Source: DATCVR01 sp036566745 | Lineage (GTDB): Bacteria > Actinomycetota > Actinomycetes > Jiangellales > Jiangellaceae | Length of the DNA: 10,188 bases | Assembly (NCBI GenBank): GCA_036566745.1 | Contig: DATCVR010000403.1 | Span: forward strand, 1 to 10,188 | Reading direction: 5' to 3' | Part shown: positions 1 to 7,505 of the stretch, in pieces | Numbering within the stretch: position 1 is the stretch's first letter | Layout of the letters: each line of letters begins with the position of its first letter | The notes under the pieces: generated by a model | Told to the model about the DNA's origin: nothing | The model's input: only the letters and a program-made list of their open reading frames with translations | Databases searched by the model: none | Program-made: the position numbers and the translations under genes

Positions 1-1
1 C

Positions 2-1336
2 GGCGCGGGCGCCCGCCGATCAGGCCCCGCCGCGCGGGTGGGTCGGGCCGTGCGCTGGCGAACCCTCAAGCTGCGCAAGGCGATCCTCGACGCGCGGGCC
101 ATCCCGATCAACCGTCCGGCCAAGGCCGCCGCCTCCGACGATCTCGGCATCGGTCCGCGTCGCGACCGCGCCATCCGCCTCTACCGGCGGGTGCCGTGGG
201 GCCGCTGGCGCCGGGTCATGCCCCAGACGCTCGACCAGGAGATGACGCTCGGCCCCATCCTCGACACCCTCAAGCCGGACATCATCCACGTCCACGACGT
301 GTTCATGCTCGGCATCGGCGCTCGGGCGGCGCACCGCGCGGCCCTCGCCGGGCGGATGGTCAAGCTGGTCTACGACGCCCACGAGTACATCCCGGGCGTC
401 GCCGTGGTGCCGGCTCGCAAGGTCGCCGCGTACGCCGATCTCGAGGCCGAGTTCATCCGCGACGCCGACCGCGTCATCACCGTGTCCGACCCGCTCGCCG
501 GGTGGCTGCAGCGCGACCACAAGCTCGCTCGCACTCCCGACGTCGTCCTGAACGCGCCGGTCGAGGTGCCCACCGACATCGAGGTGCGCGGGATCCGCGA
601 CGTCGTCGGCCTCGAGGCCGACGTGCCGCTGATGGTCTACGTGGGCGGCGTCAACCGGGCACGTGGGGTCGGCACGGCGGTCGAGGCGCTGCCGTTCCTG
701 CCGGGGGTCCACCTCGCGGTGGTCGCCCGGGCCAACCCGGTCACGGTCGAGCTCGGGGAGCGGGCCGCCGAACTCGGCGTGTCCGACCGCGTCCACTTCG
801 CCTCGTTCGTCGACCCGGAGCTGGTGCCGGCGTACGTGCGCTCGGCCACCATCGGCCTGAGCCCGCTGCTCCACGCCCCCAACCACGACATCGCGGTCAC
901 CAACAAGTTCTGCGAGTACATCGCGGCGGGCGTGCCCATCGTCACCAGCGACACCCCGGCCCAGGCCGATCTCGTCCGCGAGCTGGGCCTCGGCGCCGTC
1001 CACACGGCCGGCGACGTCGACGACTTCGTCCGGGCCGTACGCGAGGTGCTGGCCGACCGCGACCGGATCGCCGAGCGGATCGAGGGCGACGCCAAGCTGC
1101 GCCACCGCTTCTCCTGGGCGGCCCAGGCCGAGGTCATCCGTGATGTGTACGCTGACCTGCTGGGCGAGCTGCCCAAGGCCGCCTGGCACGAGGGCGCCAC
1201 GACAGTGAGTAAGTTGATCAAGGAACCCGCCGGCACCACCGCGCTGCTCAACCGCTTGCGTGCTCAGCGTGCCGGCACCGCGCGGCCGCGACGCGACGCC
1301 GCCGGCTCCGCCGACGACAGGACGGCCCAGAAGTGA
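2..1336 (+). CDS. GT4-family glycosyltransferase, 5' partial (N-terminus beyond left edge)
   Basis: The frame is open to the window edge, so the GTG at 38 is probably not the true start; 444 codons are visible. It reads as a GT-B retaining glycosyltransferase (GT4), expected to move a sugar from a nucleotide donor onto a growing lipid-linked glycan at the inner membrane face. Counting from codon 38: HVHDVF at 84-89, YDAHEYIPG at 112-120, ITVS at 147-150, the C-terminal domain opening VYVGG at 200-204, and the donor-site segment NKFCEYIAAGVP at 289-300. The visible N-terminal part before HVHDVF is very basic (about 18 Arg). The last ~45 residues are a low-complexity Arg/Ala tail. It is clearly paralogous to the gene at 8920; by that comparison about 120 residues, including the first Rossmann strand, lie upstream. 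It overlaps the acetyltransferase gene by 4 bp. Donor and acceptor sugars cannot be told from sequence. Confidence 0.9.
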   Translation, partial: GAGARRSGPAARVGRAVRWRTLKLRKAILDARAIPINRPAKAAASDDLGIGPRRDRAIRLYRRVPWGRWRRVMPQTLDQEMTLGPILDTLKPDIIHVHDVFMLGIGARAAHRAALAGRMVKLVYDAHEYIPGVAVVPARKVAAYADLEAEFIRDADRVITVSDPLAGWLQRDHKLARTPDVVLNAPVEVPTDIEVRGIRDVVGLEADVPLMVYVGGVNRARGVGTAVEALPFLPGVHLAVVARANPVTVELGERAAELGVSDRVHFASFVDPELVPAYVRSATIGLSPLLHAPNHDIAVTNKFCEYIAAGVPIVTSDTPAQADLVRELGLGAVHTAGDVDDFVRAVREVLADRDRIAERIEGDAKLRHRFSWAAQAEVIRDVYADLLGELPKAAWHEGATTVSKLIKEPAGTTALLNRLRAQRAGTARPRRDAAGSADDRTAQK

Positions 1337-1947
1337 GCGTACGGATCGTGGCCAGCGCCGACGTCGACGAGCGCGCCCGGATCGGCGACGGCTCGTCGGT
1401 CTGGCACCTCGCCCAGGTCCGCGAGGACGCCGTCCTGGGACGCAACTGCGTCATCGGCCGCGGCGCCTACGTCGGCACCGGCGTGCAGATGGGCGACAAC
1501 TGCAAGGTCCAGAACTACGCCCTGGTCTACGAGCCGGCCGTCCTCGAGGACGGCGTGTTCGTGGGTCCGGCCGTGGTGCTCACCAACGACACCTTCCCGC
1601 GGGCGGTCAACCCCGACGGCAGCCTCAAGAGCGGCGCCGACTGGGACGCCGTCGGCGTGACCCTGCGCGAGGGCAGCTCGGTCGGCGCCCGGGCGGTCTG
1701 CGTGGCCCCGGTCACGGTCGGACGCTGGGCCACCGTGGCCGCCGGTTCGGTGGTCACCCGCGACGTGCCAGACTTTGCGTTGGTCGCCGGCGTGCCGGCG
1801 CGCCGGCTCAAGTGGGTCGGGCGTGCGGGCGTTCCGCTGGAGGACGCCGGGGACGGCCGCTGGCGGTGCCCGAGCACCGGCCAGCTCTACATCGAGGACG
1901 ACGGCCGGCTCACGGAGGCCGACCCGCACACCGAGGAGAACGCATGA
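1333..1947 (+). CDS. wbpD: WbpD/WlbB-type UDP-3-amino-sugar N-acetyltransferase (left-handed beta-helix)
   Basis: A 204-residue protein of the hexapeptide-repeat acyltransferase family, close to the usual WbpD/WlbB length. Known members acetylate the 3-amino group of UDP-2-acetamido-3-amino-2,3-dideoxy-glucuronate using acetyl-CoA. Imperfect hexapeptide repeats with I/V/L-G-x-x-x-x spacing run from about residue 15 to 142 (VLGRNCVIGRGAYVG, VFVGPAVVL, SSVGARAVC). The family segment NDTFPR is at 85-90 and the end-of-helix motif VAGVPARRLKWVG at 151-163. The C-terminal tail resembles a zinc ribbon that has lost cysteines: WVGRAG at 161-166 and CPSTGQLY at 179-186, with only C179 left. The GTG start overlaps the previous stop (GTGA) and has AGGACGG at 1319-1325, 7 bp upstream. 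Directly followed by the aminotransferase that would make its substrate. A different 3- or 4-aminosugar substrate is possible, but the neighbours favour the 3-amino uronate. Confidence 0.88.
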   Translation: MSVRIVASADVDERARIGDGSSVWHLAQVREDAVLGRNCVIGRGAYVGTGVQMGDNCKVQNYALVYEPAVLEDGVFVGPAVVLTNDTFPRAVNPDGSLKSGADWDAVGVTLREGSSVGARAVCVAPVTVGRWATVAAGSVVTRDVPDFALVAGVPARRLKWVGRAGVPLEDAGDGRWRCPSTGQLYIEDDGRLTEADPHTEENA

Positions 1948-3047
1948 CCTTGACCCCGATCCCGGCCGCGAAGCCGATCATCGGCGACGAGGAGCGGGCA
2001 GCGGTCGATCGTGTCCTGCGCAGCGGCATGGTCGCGCAAGGGCCCGAGGTCACGGCCTTCGAGCAGGAGTTCTCGACCGCGCTGGTCGAGGGCCGCACCT
2101 GCGTGGCCGTCAACTCCGGCACGTCGGGCCAGCACCTCGGCCTGCTCGCCGCGGGTGTCGGCGCCGGCGACGAGGTCATCGTCCCGTCGTTCACGTTCGC
2201 CGCCACGGCCAACTCCGTTGCGCTCACCGGCGCCACGCCGGTCTTCGCCGACATCGAGCCGCTCCACTTCAACCTCGACCCGGCCGCGGTCGAGGCGGCC
2301 GTCACCGAGCGCACGGTGGGCATCATGCCGGTCCACCTGTACGGCCACCCGGCCGACATGACGGCCCTGGGCGCCATCGCCGCCAAGCACGGCCTGAAGA
2401 TCTTCGAGGACGCCGCCCAGGCCCACGCCGCCACTTGGCAGGGCCGCGCCGTCGGCACGTTCGGCGAGTTCGCGATGTTCAGCCTGTACCCCACCAAGAA
2501 CATGACCTCCGGCGAAGGCGGCATGGTCAGCACCGGCGACGACGCCCTCGCGCGCCGCATCCGGCTGCTGCGCAACCAGGGCATGGAGCGCCAGTACGAG
2601 AACGAGCTGATCGGCCTCAACAACCGGATGACCGACATCCACGCGGCCATCGGCCGGGTGCAGCTGACCAAGCTGGCCGGCTGGACGAAGCAGCGCCAGG
2701 ACAACGCCGCCTTCCTCGATACCAACCTCGAGGGCGTCGTCACCCCGGCGGTGGCCGAGGGCGCCACCCACGTCTATCACCAGTACACGGTGCGGGTGGC
2801 CGACGGCGACGGCGCCGCGCGCGACGCGTTCGCCACGGCGCTGCGTGAGGAGTACGGCGTCGGCTGCGGGGTCTACTACCCGATCCCCAACCACCGCTTG
2901 CCGTCCTACGGCCTCAGCCTCGACCTCCCGGCCACCGAGAAGGCCGCGACCGATGTGCTGTCCCTGCCGGTCCACCCCTCGCTCACCCAGGACGACCTCG
3001 ACCGCATCGTCACCGCGGTCAACACACTGGCGAAGGCGGGTGCGTGA
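1944..3047 (+). CDS. wbpE: WbpE/WlbC-type PLP-dependent sugar-nucleotide aminotransferase (DegT/DnrJ/EryC1 family)
   Basis: A 367-residue member of the DegT/DnrJ/EryC1/StrS aminotransferase family, full length. WbpE/WlbC enzymes convert UDP-3-keto-GlcNAcA to the 3-amino sugar, with glutamate as amino donor. Visible features: phosphate-binding NSGTSG at 57-62, the PSFTFAATAN segment at 81-90, FEDAAQAHAA at 154-163 (D156 to contact the PLP ring nitrogen, Q159 stacking), the Schiff-base lysine K185 in SLYPTKNMTSGEGG, and the C-terminal GCGVYYPIPNHRLP at 307-320. The ATG is part of an ATGA overlap with the upstream stop and has GGAG at 1935-1938, 5 bp away. The frame is open further upstream across the acetyltransferase gene, but that extension has no homology and would break the operon layout. 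Substrate assignment rests on context, since DegT enzymes vary in sugar and position. Confidence 0.9.
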   Translation: MTLTPIPAAKPIIGDEERAAVDRVLRSGMVAQGPEVTAFEQEFSTALVEGRTCVAVNSGTSGQHLGLLAAGVGAGDEVIVPSFTFAATANSVALTGATPVFADIEPLHFNLDPAAVEAAVTERTVGIMPVHLYGHPADMTALGAIAAKHGLKIFEDAAQAHAATWQGRAVGTFGEFAMFSLYPTKNMTSGEGGMVSTGDDALARRIRLLRNQGMERQYENELIGLNNRMTDIHAAIGRVQLTKLAGWTKQRQDNAAFLDTNLEGVVTPAVAEGATHVYHQYTVRVADGDGAARDAFATALREEYGVGCGVYYPIPNHRLPSYGLSLDLPATEKAATDVLSLPVHPSLTQDDLDRIVTAVNTLAKAGA

Positions 3048-4039
3048 TGGCGAACCTCCGAGCCGGCCTGATCGGGCTGGGAATGATGGGGCGGCACCAC
3101 GCCCGGGTGCTGCGAGCCATCGACGGCGTCGACCTGGTCGGTGTGGCCGACCCGGTTGGCGATCCGTACGGCGTGGCCGGCCAGCTCGACGTGATGCAGG
3201 ACATCGACGCACTGATCGGCGTGGGCCTCGACTACTGCGTCGTCGCGGTCCCCACGGCGTACCACGAGGAGATCGGCCTCGCCCTCGCGGCGGCCGGAGT
3301 CCACGCGCTGGTCGAGAAGCCGCTGGCCAAGGACACCCTCGGGGCCCGCAAGCTGGCCGAGGCCTTCGAGGCCGCCGGGCTGGCGGGCGCGGTGGGCCAC
3401 ATCGAGCGGTACAACCCCGCCTTGCAGAGCCTTCGGGTGCGGCTGGCGGCGGGCGAGCTCGGTCAGGTCTACCAGATCATCACCCGCCGGCAGGGCCCGT
3501 TCCCGGCCCGCATTTCCGACGTCGGCGTGGTCAAGGATCTCGCCACCCACGACATCGACCTCACCGCCTGGGTCGCCGACCAGCCCTACGTCTCGGTCGC
3601 GGCCCACACCGCCTACCAGAGCGGGCGGGAGCACGAGGATCTCGTGGCGGTCACCGGCAAGCTGGCCGACGGAACGGTCACCAGCCACCTGGTTAACTGG
3701 CTCTCGCCGATGAAGGAGCGGGTCACGATCGTCACCGGCGACCGCGGTGCGTTCGTCGCCGACACCCTCCACGCCGACCTGACGTTCCACGCCAACGGAT
3801 CCACCCGCACCCAGTGGGATGATCTTGCGCAATTCCGCGGCGTCAGCGAAGGTGATGTGATCCGATACGCGATTCCCAAGCCTGAGCCGCTGCGTACCGA
3901 GCACGAGGCGTTCCGTGACGCCATCCTGGGCAAGGAGGTCGACGTCGTGACCATGACCCAGGGTCTGGCCACGGTCGCAGTCGCCGAGGCCGTGCTCCAG
4001 TCCGCTGCCGAGGGCCGGACGGTCGCACTCCCGAGCTGA
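3044..4039 (+). CDS. wbpB: WbpB/WlbA-type UDP-GlcNAc(A) 3-dehydrogenase (Gfo/Idh/MocA family)
   Basis: A 331-residue NAD(P)-dependent oxidoreductase. In the WbpB/WlbA branch it oxidises C3 of UDP-GlcNAcA to the 3-keto sugar for the aminotransferase. Numbering from the GTG: N-terminal dinucleotide fold GLIGLGMMGRHHARV at 8-22 and acidic strand end ADP at 35-37; EKP at 91-93 with the family's lysine; GHIERYNPA at 118-126, typical of the UDP-GlcNAc 3-dehydrogenase branch; DLATHDIDL at 165-173 (D165, H169), the expected catalytic Asp/His segment. The start is ambiguous: GTG 3044 gives a 4-bp GTGA overlap like the other junctions here, with AAGG 3033-3036 7 bp away; ATG 3047 shortens the protein by one residue. 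The short GnnA-type UDP-GlcNAc 3-dehydrogenases (lipid A) are the closest alternative; the uronate pathway neighbours and lack of lipid A genes argue against this. Confidence 0.87.
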   Translation: MMANLRAGLIGLGMMGRHHARVLRAIDGVDLVGVADPVGDPYGVAGQLDVMQDIDALIGVGLDYCVVAVPTAYHEEIGLALAAAGVHALVEKPLAKDTLGARKLAEAFEAAGLAGAVGHIERYNPALQSLRVRLAAGELGQVYQIITRRQGPFPARISDVGVVKDLATHDIDLTAWVADQPYVSVAAHTAYQSGREHEDLVAVTGKLADGTVTSHLVNWLSPMKERVTIVTGDRGAFVADTLHADLTFHANGSTRTQWDDLAQFRGVSEGDVIRYAIPKPEPLRTEHEAFRDAILGKEVDVVTMTQGLATVAVAEAVLQSAAEGRTVALPS

Positions 4040-4053
4040 CAGGAGCAGCGCGC

Positions 4054-4266
4054 ATGGCGGACGGTACCGCCGACGAGCTGAGCCGGCTTCGCGCCGAGCT
4101 GGCGGAGGTGCGCGCCCAACTGGCTACGTCCCGCGATCGAGCCGACGCTCTCCAGCGCCGGCTCGATCGCATTCTCGGCAGCCGGTCATACCGCCTCGCG
4201 CGCCAGATGGCCGCGGGGCGCAGGGCCGTGGCCGGAGTCCTCGGCGTAGGTTCGCGCCGGCCCTGA
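4054..4266 (+). CDS. Small coiled-coil protein with SRSYRLAR motif, function unknown
   Basis: A 70-residue protein not assignable to a characterised family. Residues about 8-40 form a strongly predicted amphipathic helix with hydrophobic heptad positions (L9, L12, L16, V19, L23, then L33, L37, I40) and alternating Arg/Glu, suggesting a coiled coil. ILGSRSYRLARQM follows at 40-52, then a basic tail (RRAV, SRRP). There is no membrane segment or signal peptide. It is last in the plus-strand operon, 14 bp after the dehydrogenase stop, with a clear ribosome site (AGGAG 4041-4045, 8 bp before ATG). The coiled coil plus S-R-S-Y-R-L pattern recalls tails I have seen attached to actinobacterial glycosyltransferases and methyltransferases, so a stand-alone helper of such an enzyme is possible; that link is inference. 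The ribosome site and codon bias support a real gene despite its size. Confidence 0.7.
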   Translation: MADGTADELSRLRAELAEVRAQLATSRDRADALQRRLDRILGSRSYRLARQMAAGRRAVAGVLGVGSRRP

Positions 4267-4268
4267 GA

Positions 4269-4283
4269 GGCCGGTGCCCGGCC
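4269..4283. terminator. GC hairpin between convergent operons, possible bidirectional terminator
   Basis: GGCCGG (4269-4274), a TGC loop and CCGGCC (4278-4283) form a perfect 6-bp all-GC stem in the 18-bp gap between two converging stop codons (4266 and 4285). There is no T-tract on either side, so it is not a classic intrinsic terminator, but T-poor hairpins at convergent gene ends are common in high-GC actinomycetes. The symmetric position could serve both transcription units. Confidence 0.45.
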
Positions 4284-4284
4284 G

Positions 4285-6426
4285 TCAGTCCTGCGCCGCG
4301 TCGACCTGCTCGGTGATGTACGGCACCAGCGCCTCGGAGTACTCCGCGCTGAGGTGGCTGTAGTCGCGGTACACGATCATGTCGCCCACCACGGGGTAGC
4401 AGGTGGTGTCGTCGCAGAACTGGTCGGTGAGATCGACCAGGTGCACCCGCGGGTCGTCGGCCGATGCCGCGGCGTCGGCGATGGCGTCGGGCGGCAGCTC
4501 GGCGGTGGTGGTGGCGCAGGCGAGGCGGTCGTCGGGGTTCGTCGCGAGGCAGTTCGGCACGTTGCCGCCCTGGGTGCGCGGGATGTCCTTGATGACGAAG
4601 ACGTCCTTGCCGCTGTCGGTCCAGTCCTGCCAGACCTCGTGGAAGCCGTCGACGCGCGGGTCGTCGAGCGGATCGTCGGGATCGGCGGCGAACTCGTAGG
4701 CGCTGGAGTACGCCGAGGTGAAGACCTCGCTGATCCGGTCGTCGTCGGCGATCTGACGGCGGACGTCGTCGCCCCAGGCCAGGCAGCTGTCCTGGCCGAG
4801 CGTGGTCTGCTCGTCGGGGAGGACCCGCCGCGCGGTCATGACCGGGCAGGAGGTCTTGACGTAGGTGAGGACCTTCCAGTTGCGGTCCTGCCCGAGGCGG
4901 TTGAAGGCGGCGAACCAGTGGGTGGCGTGGGAGTCGCCCACCAGCGCCACCACGCGGTCCGGATCGGGGTCGGCCGAGCCGAGTTCGCAGGTGGTGACCG
5001 TGGTGGGCTCGAGGGTCTGCTGGCAGCCCCGCCACGGCGGGTCGCTGTTCTGCTGGACCACGACCTCGGGCGGGGGGACCAGCGCGCCGGTGCCCTCGAC
5101 CGGATCGCAGTCGTTCGCCGGATCGAGCGCGGCCGGGCCCACGCAGGCCTCGCCCGACGCGGCGGCCATCAGCGACTCGTCGGCCGCCACCAGCGCCTCC
5201 TCGGTGCGGCGGTCGACCTCCTCGGTGATGACGACGCAGCCGGACACCACGACGGCCATCCCGGTGGCGGCGAAGGCGAAGCTGCGCCACGGCACCGCGG
5301 CCAGCAGAGGACGGGTCCGCATCGGGTCCTCGACGACGACCTTGCTCACCCAGGCGAGCAGGATCGTGGCGGCCAGGATCGCGAGCTTGTCGAGCAGGCG
5401 CAGCTCGACGCCGGTGACGTAGGGCAGCACGACGATCAGTGGCCAGTGCCACAGGTAGACCGAGTACGAGATGTCGCCGACGAAGGTGGCCGGGCGGCGG
5501 GAGAGCCACCATGCGGCGGTGGCCGGACCCGGCGTGGAGCCCGCGACGATGACGGCGACGGTGCCCAGGACGGGGAGCAGCGCGATCCAGCCGGGGAACA
5601 GGCTCCGGCCGTCGAAGGCGAACCCGGCTACCAGGATCGCCGCGATGCCGAGCCAGCCGAGCAGCCCGCGCACCGCCTGCGAGCGCAGCCCGCCGACTCC
5701 CACGAGCGCGATCAGCCCGCCGGCCACGAACTCCCACACCCGCGTGGGGGTGACGAAGTACGCCGTGGCCTGGTCGCGCTGGGTGGCGATGACCGACCAG
5801 GCGAGCGACACCGCGCCCACGAGGCTCAGCCCGGCGATCAGGAACCCACGCACGGCTGGGGCGCGCCGACCGCGGGCGATCGCGGTGGCCAACAGCACCA
5901 GCCCCAGCACGAGCACTGGCCAGACCAGGTAGAACTGCTCCTCGACGGAGAGCGACCAGTAGTGCTGGGCCACGGTGGGGACGTTGTCCTTGGCCATGTA
6001 GTCGACGGCGTCGCCGGCCAGCGCCCAGTTCTGTACGTAGAGCGCGCTGGCACCGATCTGGCGAGCCGTGATGCCCCACAGCGTGGCCGGCAGGAACGCC
6101 ACCGTGGCCACCGCGCTCAGGGCCAGCACGAGCAGCGATGCGGGGAGCAGGCGGCGGATCCGGCGAGCCCAGAACCGCCGCAGCTTCAGGGTGCCGGTGG
6201 TGGCCGCCTCGCGGTAGATGTGCGCGGTGATGAGGTAGCCGGAGATCACGAAGAACACGTCGACGCCCACGAAGCCGCCGGACACCTGCTCGGGCCAGAG
6301 GTGGAAGACCACCACCAGGAGCACCGCCACCGCGCGCAGGCCCTGGATCTCCGGGCGGAACCCGGTGCCGGACGGGCTGGCGGGATCGCGCCGGACGGCG
6401 TGGGCGGGAGCGGTTCGCAGCGACAC
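4285..6426 (-). CDS. Membrane O-acyltransferase: acyltransferase-3 domain fused to C-terminal SGNH domain (OafA/YrhL type)
   Basis: A 713-residue, two-domain protein of the kind that O-acetylates surface glycans. The N-terminal acyltransferase-3 domain (about 22-400) opens with FRPEIQGLRAVAVLLVVVFH at 23-42, a hallmark start ending in the conserved His, then GGFVGVDVFFVISGYLI at 50-66 and HYWSLSVEEQFYLVWP at 155-170, with roughly ten membrane segments up to about 400. The extracytoplasmic C-terminal SGNH hydrolase-like domain has GDSH at 497-500 (nucleophile S499) and DYSH at 688-691 (D688, H691). This part carries ten cysteines (428-677), probably disulfide-bonded. The GTG at 6426 lies 8 bp after the epimerase stop with TGAGG upstream. 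The frame stays open on through the epimerase gene, but that upstream part is a shadow. It probably acetylates the glycan built here; the acyl group and site are unknown. Peptidoglycan or another surface polymer is an alternative target. Confidence 0.9.
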   Translation of the reverse strand: MSLRTAPAHAVRRDPASPSGTGFRPEIQGLRAVAVLLVVVFHLWPEQVSGGFVGVDVFFVISGYLITAHIYREAATTGTLKLRRFWARRIRRLLPASLLVLALSAVATVAFLPATLWGITARQIGASALYVQNWALAGDAVDYMAKDNVPTVAQHYWSLSVEEQFYLVWPVLVLGLVLLATAIARGRRAPAVRGFLIAGLSLVGAVSLAWSVIATQRDQATAYFVTPTRVWEFVAGGLIALVGVGGLRSQAVRGLLGWLGIAAILVAGFAFDGRSLFPGWIALLPVLGTVAVIVAGSTPGPATAAWWLSRRPATFVGDISYSVYLWHWPLIVVLPYVTGVELRLLDKLAILAATILLAWVSKVVVEDPMRTRPLLAAVPWRSFAFAATGMAVVVSGCVVITEEVDRRTEEALVAADESLMAAASGEACVGPAALDPANDCDPVEGTGALVPPPEVVVQQNSDPPWRGCQQTLEPTTVTTCELGSADPDPDRVVALVGDSHATHWFAAFNRLGQDRNWKVLTYVKTSCPVMTARRVLPDEQTTLGQDSCLAWGDDVRRQIADDDRISEVFTSAYSSAYEFAADPDDPLDDPRVDGFHEVWQDWTDSGKDVFVIKDIPRTQGGNVPNCLATNPDDRLACATTTAELPPDAIADAAASADDPRVHLVDLTDQFCDDTTCYPVVGDMIVYRDYSHLSAEYSEALVPYITEQVDAAQD

Positions 6427-6432
6427 GGTGGG

Positions 6433-6437
6433 CCTCA
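6433..6437 (-). promoter_or_regulatory. Ribosome binding site that fixes the acyltransferase GTG start
   Basis: Read on the minus strand, TGAGG sits 6 bp upstream of the GTG at 6426 and overlaps the stop codon of the epimerase gene. It favours this start and suggests translational coupling. The encoded N-terminus then leads into the RPEIQGLRA motif after about 22 residues, as expected for this family. Confidence 0.55.
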
Positions 6438-7505
6438 GCGGTGCACGGCGGCGGCCAGCTCGGCGACCACCGCCCGGGCGGCGTGCCCGTCGCCATAGGG
6501 GGCGGACTGCTCGGCGGTGGGAACCGGGCGGGTGACGAGCTCGCCCAGGCCGTCGAGGTCGGCGGCGAGGACGTTCCAGGCGTCGTCGAGCGTCTCGACC
6601 CACTCGGTCTCGGTGCGCAGCGTGGTGCACAGGCGCCCGAGCAGGAACGCCTCCTTCTGCAGGCCGCCGGAATCGGTGACGACGCCCGCGGAGTGGAGCA
6701 CGGCAGCGACCATCTGCGGGTACGGCAGCGGCTCGGTGGTGAACAGCGACGACGCGGGCCGGTCGAGCTCGATGCCGAACTCGCGGCACCGCACCACGAG
6801 GCGCGGATGGGCTAGGAGGAGCACGGGGATCGGCAACCCGGCCAGGGCGTCGACGACGGCGCGCAGGCGGGAGGGGTCGTCGGTGTTCTCGGCGCGGTGG
6901 ATGGTGGCGACGAGGTACGGACGCCCCGCCAGCTCGGCGGGCACCTGTGGCGGCTGGCCGGCCACGGCGTCGCGGACCCGGAAGCACACATCGGTCATGA
7001 CGTCGCCGACCAGCACGGAGCGCTCGGCCAGCCCTTCGTGGGCCAGGTGGTCCATGGCGACCTGAGTGGGCGCCAGCAGGAAGTCGGCGGCGTGGTCGGT
7101 GAGCACGCGGTTGTGCTCCTCGGGCATCACCCGATTGAACGAGCGCAGGCCGGCCTCGAGGTGGGCCACCTTCAGCTGCAGCTTGACCGCGCTCAGGGCG
7201 CCGGCCAGCGTGGAATTGGTGTCGCCGTACACGAGCACCCAGTCGGGACGGTGCTCGTCGAGCACGGCGTCCATGGCGGCCAGCATGGTGCCGGTCTGGA
7301 CGCCGTGGCTGCCGGACCCGACGCCGAGGTGGACGTCGGGATCGGGGATCTTCAGGTCGCTGAAGAACACCTCGGACATCTTGACGTCGTAGTGCTGGCC
7401 GGTGTGGACGATGACGTGCTCGTGTCCGGCGTCGGTCAACGCCTCGGCCACGGGCGCGAGCTTGACGAACTGAGGACGCGCGCCGACGACGCTGACCACC
7501 TTCAT
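6435..7505 (-). CDS. wbpI: Non-hydrolysing UDP-HexNAc 2-epimerase, GARPQ type (WbpI; WecB family)
   Basis: A 356-residue GT-B-fold epimerase, full length. The family inverts C2 of UDP-GlcNAc-type sugars; WbpI does so on UDP-2,3-diacetamido-2,3-dideoxy-glucuronate, giving the manno isomer. Visible: MKVVSVVGARPQFVKLAP at the N-terminus, IVHTGQHYDVKMSEVFF at 32-48, GDTNSTLAG at 94-102 (D94), HLEAGLRSFN at 115-124 (E117), MPEEHNR at 127-133, TIHRAEN at 201-207 (H203) and TDSGGLQKEA at 277-286. GARPQF and MSEVFF resemble WbpI-like enzymes more than E. coli WecB, which begins with GTRPE; this and the four partner genes suggest WbpI function. An ordinary UDP-GlcNAc 2-epimerase (WecB/MnaA) remains possible. 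The ATG at 7505 has GAGGGAG at 7523-7517, about 11 bp away. First gene of the minus-strand unit, divergent from the dehydrogenase. Confidence 0.9.
   Translation of the reverse strand: MKVVSVVGARPQFVKLAPVAEALTDAGHEHVIVHTGQHYDVKMSEVFFSDLKIPDPDVHLGVGSGSHGVQTGTMLAAMDAVLDEHRPDWVLVYGDTNSTLAGALSAVKLQLKVAHLEAGLRSFNRVMPEEHNRVLTDHAADFLLAPTQVAMDHLAHEGLAERSVLVGDVMTDVCFRVRDAVAGQPPQVPAELAGRPYLVATIHRAENTDDPSRLRAVVDALAGLPIPVLLLAHPRLVVRCREFGIELDRPASSLFTTEPLPYPQMVAAVLHSAGVVTDSGGLQKEAFLLGRLCTTLRTETEWVETLDDAWNVLAADLDGLGELVTRPVPTAEQSAPYGDGHAARAVVAELAAAVHR

Noticed and set aside
20..1189. 389-codon minus-strand frame opposite the left glycosyltransferase
   Set aside because: It is an antisense shadow full of Asp/Val/Gly/His repeats with no domain; the plus-strand frame carries the GT4 motifs.
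1260..1943. Upstream extension of the aminotransferase frame over the acetyltransferase gene
   Set aside because: It is a low-complexity Arg/Gly shadow; the aminotransferase fold begins right after the ATG at 1944 with its own ribosome site.
4354..6498. 714-codon open frame on the plus strand opposite the acyltransferase
   Set aside because: It has no recognisable domain and is rich in Gly/Arg/Asp/Val runs typical of the antisense frame of a GC-rich gene; the minus-strand protein in the same place has clear family motifs.
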